From assembly GCA_934754655.1 (NCBI GenBank), contig CAKVIC010000012.1:1-64000 (forward strand): 64,000 nucleotides of DNA, written 5' to 3'. The notes beneath the pieces are model-generated. The model was given only the letters and a program-made list of their open reading frames with translations. It had not been told where the DNA came from and ran no database searches. The position numbers and the translations under genes were made by a program. This document shows, in pieces, positions 61,844 to 64,000 of the stretch (positions are counted from its first letter, which is position 1; each line of letters starts with the position of its first letter). This DNA comes from an uncultured Candidatus Melainabacteria bacterium (GTDB lineage: Bacteria > Cyanobacteriota > Vampirovibrionia > Gastranaerophilales > Gastranaerophilaceae).

Positions 61844-63016
61844 ATGATATGTGTAGTTTCAAAGAATACAACAACAAATCGATTGCAATTTGTTAATTCT
61901 CAAAAACGATTAACGTTTAATGCGGAGCAGTCAATACCTATTGAAGAAGATTGTTTTATTAAAAATGATAATGAAACTCAATCCATAGATAAGCAAGGTT
62001 TAAATGAAAATCCAGTTCGTAATCATTTAGACCTTTTTGTTATATTAGCTGCGATTCTTGGATTTGGTGGTTTTGCGTGCTATTCTTTTTTTCATAAAAA
62101 GCCTACTAAAAACTCTGACATGGGGTTTATATCTTTAAATGACAATATAAAAGTCCCAAATTTGGAAACTTGTAAAAGTATAAATAAAGATTTAAGAGAA
62201 ATGTTAGAAAATCAGATAAAATTAAGTAATTGTGATAAAAAGATTTTGGAAGAATCAGGTATGCCTCAAGCTTGCAAAGCATTTCTTTTATCAGGTTCTC
62301 CCGGCAATGGAAAAACTTTTTTTACAAAAATTTATGCTAAATCAATGAATGCGGAATATCAAGAAATTATCGTTCCGGATTTAATTTCTAGATGGGTTGG
62401 TGCAACAGAAGAAAATATGATTGCAGTTTTTAAGAAAATAATAAAAACTGCAAATAAAAATCCCGATAAAAAATATGTAGTTGCACTGAATGAGATTGAT
62501 TCAATACTTCTTCCGGTAGAGCAATTAACTGGTCACGGCGGTAGCACTCATTTTGCATCATTAAGAAATCAGCGTTCTGCTTTATTGAATTATCTTGATA
62601 AAATAATGAGTGAAACAAATAATGTAACCATTATTGGAACAACAAATCTCGCTCAAAATAGCAAATCACTAGATGGGGCTTCTATGAGTAGATTTCAAAA
62701 TATTATAGAGGTTCCATATCCGGATAGTGAATGCTTATATGAAGCTTTAAAAATGAATCTTGAAAAAATAAAAGATAAAGATATTTTTATTGAAAAAAAT
62801 GAGGAATCTTTAAAAAAATTAGCAGAAACAATGGCAAAAAGAAAATTTTCATTTAGAAATCTTGAAAATATGATAAACACTGCTAAGTCAAAATTTTTAA
62901 ATGATAAATTAAAAGATAAAGATACACCATTTCAGTATAAATATTTAGAAGATGCTCAAAAAAAGATACAAAAGTCCGACGGTGAAAGTGAAACAATTAA
63001 AAATATGCCTAAATGA
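61844..63016 (+). CDS. Membrane-anchored AAA ATPase
   Basis: The product is 390 residues. Residues 1-60 are polar, about 62-83 form one membrane helix (LDLFVILAAILGFGGFACY), and the AAA module covers about 120-360. Walker A is LLSGSPGNGKTFFTKIYA (about 151). Walker B is YVVALNEIDSILL (about 215), with N in place of the usual D before E. IIGTTNLAQ is sensor 1 and MSRFQNIIEVPYP holds the arginine finger region. It resembles FtsH/spastin-type AAA modules but lacks a protease domain. The next gene follows after 23 bases. Confidence 0.85.
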   Translation: MICVVSKNTTTNRLQFVNSQKRLTFNAEQSIPIEEDCFIKNDNETQSIDKQGLNENPVRNHLDLFVILAAILGFGGFACYSFFHKKPTKNSDMGFISLNDNIKVPNLETCKSINKDLREMLENQIKLSNCDKKILEESGMPQACKAFLLSGSPGNGKTFFTKIYAKSMNAEYQEIIVPDLISRWVGATEENMIAVFKKIIKTANKNPDKKYVVALNEIDSILLPVEQLTGHGGSTHFASLRNQRSALLNYLDKIMSETNNVTIIGTTNLAQNSKSLDGASMSRFQNIIEVPYPDSECLYEALKMNLEKIKDKDIFIEKNEESLKKLAETMAKRKFSFRNLENMINTAKSKFLNDKLKDKDTPFQYKYLEDAQKKIQKSDGESETIKNMPK

Positions 63017-63039
63017 AGAATATAGAGGTCGGTTATTAT

Positions 63040-64000
63040 ATGAGATTGAATTTAAATCTAACATCCCAAGGTATAAATTTTAAGGATAAACAAAAGAGTT
63101 TGAATTCTGCTGAAAAAAGGACTCTTGTGAATGCGCTTGATACTATTGATTTGGAAGTTGAAAACGGTAAAAAGAGGGCAGATAAGCTGAATTTAAATAA
63201 TGAAACCTTGTGTCTTTTTCTCAATTTACCCCTAATGTATATCGGAATATGTAAAAATTTATCACCTTCAAAGTTTTCCGCGTTATTGTTCGGAATGATA
63301 GGTATTGGAGCTGCAACTTTTGGATTGTCAAACAAAAAATACGCACAAACAATTTTTGAAAATGAAATTTTAGCTCAAAAAAAATCCGGTATGTTTGAAA
63401 CGACAAATTCATCAAAAAATGATTTAAGTAATCTAAACTTGTTTTTACCAATTACTGATACTAAACAAAAACAAATAGATGAAATGGAAGTTGTGAAAGA
63501 AATTAAGTCAAAAAAATATTCGAATAAATCTCAAGATATTGTTAATTTCCCATTTTCAAAAGAAAATCATGAATATTCACAGGAATTAAACAGTGTTAAA
63601 AAAGTATATAAGACAGAAAAACCTATTTTGACAGATGTTTCAGAAGCCGTTAAACAAATAGACGATAGTGCAAAAGATTATTCAAAAAAAACTTTAATCG
63701 GTATAAATTCTATTCTTACTTTAGCTAGTGCAGTCGGTATTGGTTTAACCTCATTGTTACAAAAATCAAATGAAACTTTACTAAAAAGTATCAAAAATGT
63801 GTATATCAAATCTTTTGCGATAATATTACCATTAGCACCTATGTTTGGATTAATGCTGGTTCCTGATTCAAACATAGTAAAAGATGTTGATAAAATTAGC
63901 AGATATAAGGCAAAAGAGGATTTCTTGAAAAGTTCAAGCATGTCAAATGATAAATTATCGTTTGCCCCAAAATCTATTTTTGAAACAACTATTGATTACT
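63040..64000 (+). CDS. Membrane protein of unknown function, partial at the window end
   Basis: Open reading frame from ATG 63040 to the last base (320 codons, no stop), so the gene runs on. It begins MRLNLNLTSQGINFKDKQ. Hydrophobic pairs are at about 60-105 (LFLNLPLMYIGI, FSALLFGMIGIGAATFGL) and about 210-270 (LIGINSILTLASAVGIGL, SFAIILPLAPMFGLML), with a polar K/S/N-rich stretch between. GAGG lies about 11 bases before the ATG. It is 23 bases downstream of the AAA ATPase, so probably a partner or substrate. No family recognised. Confidence 0.65.
   Translation, partial: MRLNLNLTSQGINFKDKQKSLNSAEKRTLVNALDTIDLEVENGKKRADKLNLNNETLCLFLNLPLMYIGICKNLSPSKFSALLFGMIGIGAATFGLSNKKYAQTIFENEILAQKKSGMFETTNSSKNDLSNLNLFLPITDTKQKQIDEMEVVKEIKSKKYSNKSQDIVNFPFSKENHEYSQELNSVKKVYKTEKPILTDVSEAVKQIDDSAKDYSKKTLIGINSILTLASAVGIGLTSLLQKSNETLLKSIKNVYIKSFAIILPLAPMFGLMLVPDSNIVKDVDKISRYKAKEDFLKSSSMSNDKLSFAPKSIFETTIDY

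Noticed and set aside
61828..61848. Six-codon leader ORF (MKRGIL) ending on the AAA start codon
   Set aside because: It mostly consists of the AAA gene's own ribosome binding site (AGAGG) and has no site of its own.
1..64000. tRNA, rRNA and tmRNA genes
   Set aside because: I looked for T-loop signatures (GGTTCGAATCC and variants) and conserved rRNA blocks on both strands and saw none; a tRNAscan/Infernal run would settle it.
1..64000. CRISPR arrays and IS elements
   Set aside because: No regularly spaced 24-37 base direct repeats, no transposase frame and no terminal inverted repeats were noticed.

Overview
The window is an AT-rich (about 30% G+C by eye, not counted), densely packed bacterial chromosome segment with standard-code genes. 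The gene set suggests a non-photosynthetic relative of cyanobacteria of the Melainabacteria/Vampirovibrionia type (Gastranaerophilales-like). The supporting signs are a cyanobacterial-style DprA-like Rossmann protein (38113-38685), a long NusB, a two-partner secretion (FhaC/TpsB-type) outer-membrane transporter and type II pseudopilins. These stand next to Firmicutes-like genes (DUF1836, RicT/YaaT, RqcH/NFACT), and no photosynthesis gene is seen. The placement is an inference; no rRNA or tRNA gene was found to test it.

Layout. 1-1740: a structured intergenic element, a secreted small protein, a GNAT-like acetyltransferase and a tail-anchored small protein. 1.7-5.8 kb: glmS, a 54-residue small ORF, ahcY, rnhB. 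5.8-13.4 kb: transport and carbon genes (ArsB/NhaD-type carrier, xerC, a SulP transporter coupled to a beta-carbonic anhydrase, a dicarboxylate/amino-acid symporter, glycogen synthase). 13.5-18 kb: rqcH, pgi, a CPA1 antiporter. 18.1-20.8 kb: an unusual 862-residue protein with a degenerate HerA-like front, a very acidic middle and a PcrA-type Tudor-like tail. 20.9-25.7 kb: rpsT, parvulin, Xaa-Pro peptidase, SpoU methyltransferase, TpsB. 26-27.7 kb: a GlmS-like SIS isomerase flanked by two convergent paralogous 80-residue genes. 27.8-36.3 kb: dxr; then on the minus strand nusB-ftsY-metallopeptidase-ctpA, rbfA-truB and eno. 36.5-43.6 kb: small proteins, HEAT-like protein, DprA-like protein, pcrA, DUF1836, TPR protein. 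43.7-50 kb: gatA, sugar-phosphate transferase, pseudopilin, rplI, MetE-like barrel. 50-58 kb: possible FliK-like protein, gpsA, ricT, SIMPL protein, Cys-rich pseudopilin, two related coiled-coil/DivIVA-like proteins, uvrC. 58-64 kb: a 53-residue gene, a candidate small RNA, a SWIM-SNF2 helicase, a membrane AAA ATPase, and a membrane protein running off the end.

Three regulatory patterns cut across the window. (1) Three promoters have the sigma-28/FliA form TAAAGnTT-N11-nCCGnTnn with exact 11-base spacing. (2) Four sites share a CAA/T-tract box set exactly 19 bases before a TACTTTATATATATA-like box, and all four lie in front of small or unrecognised proteins. (3) Six genes have a TATAAT or TATTAT box 5-7 bases before the start codon, which predicts leaderless mRNAs. 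The strongest candidates for something undescribed are the HerA-like/Tudor protein, the four-site promoter family, and the paralog-SIS-paralog cassette.
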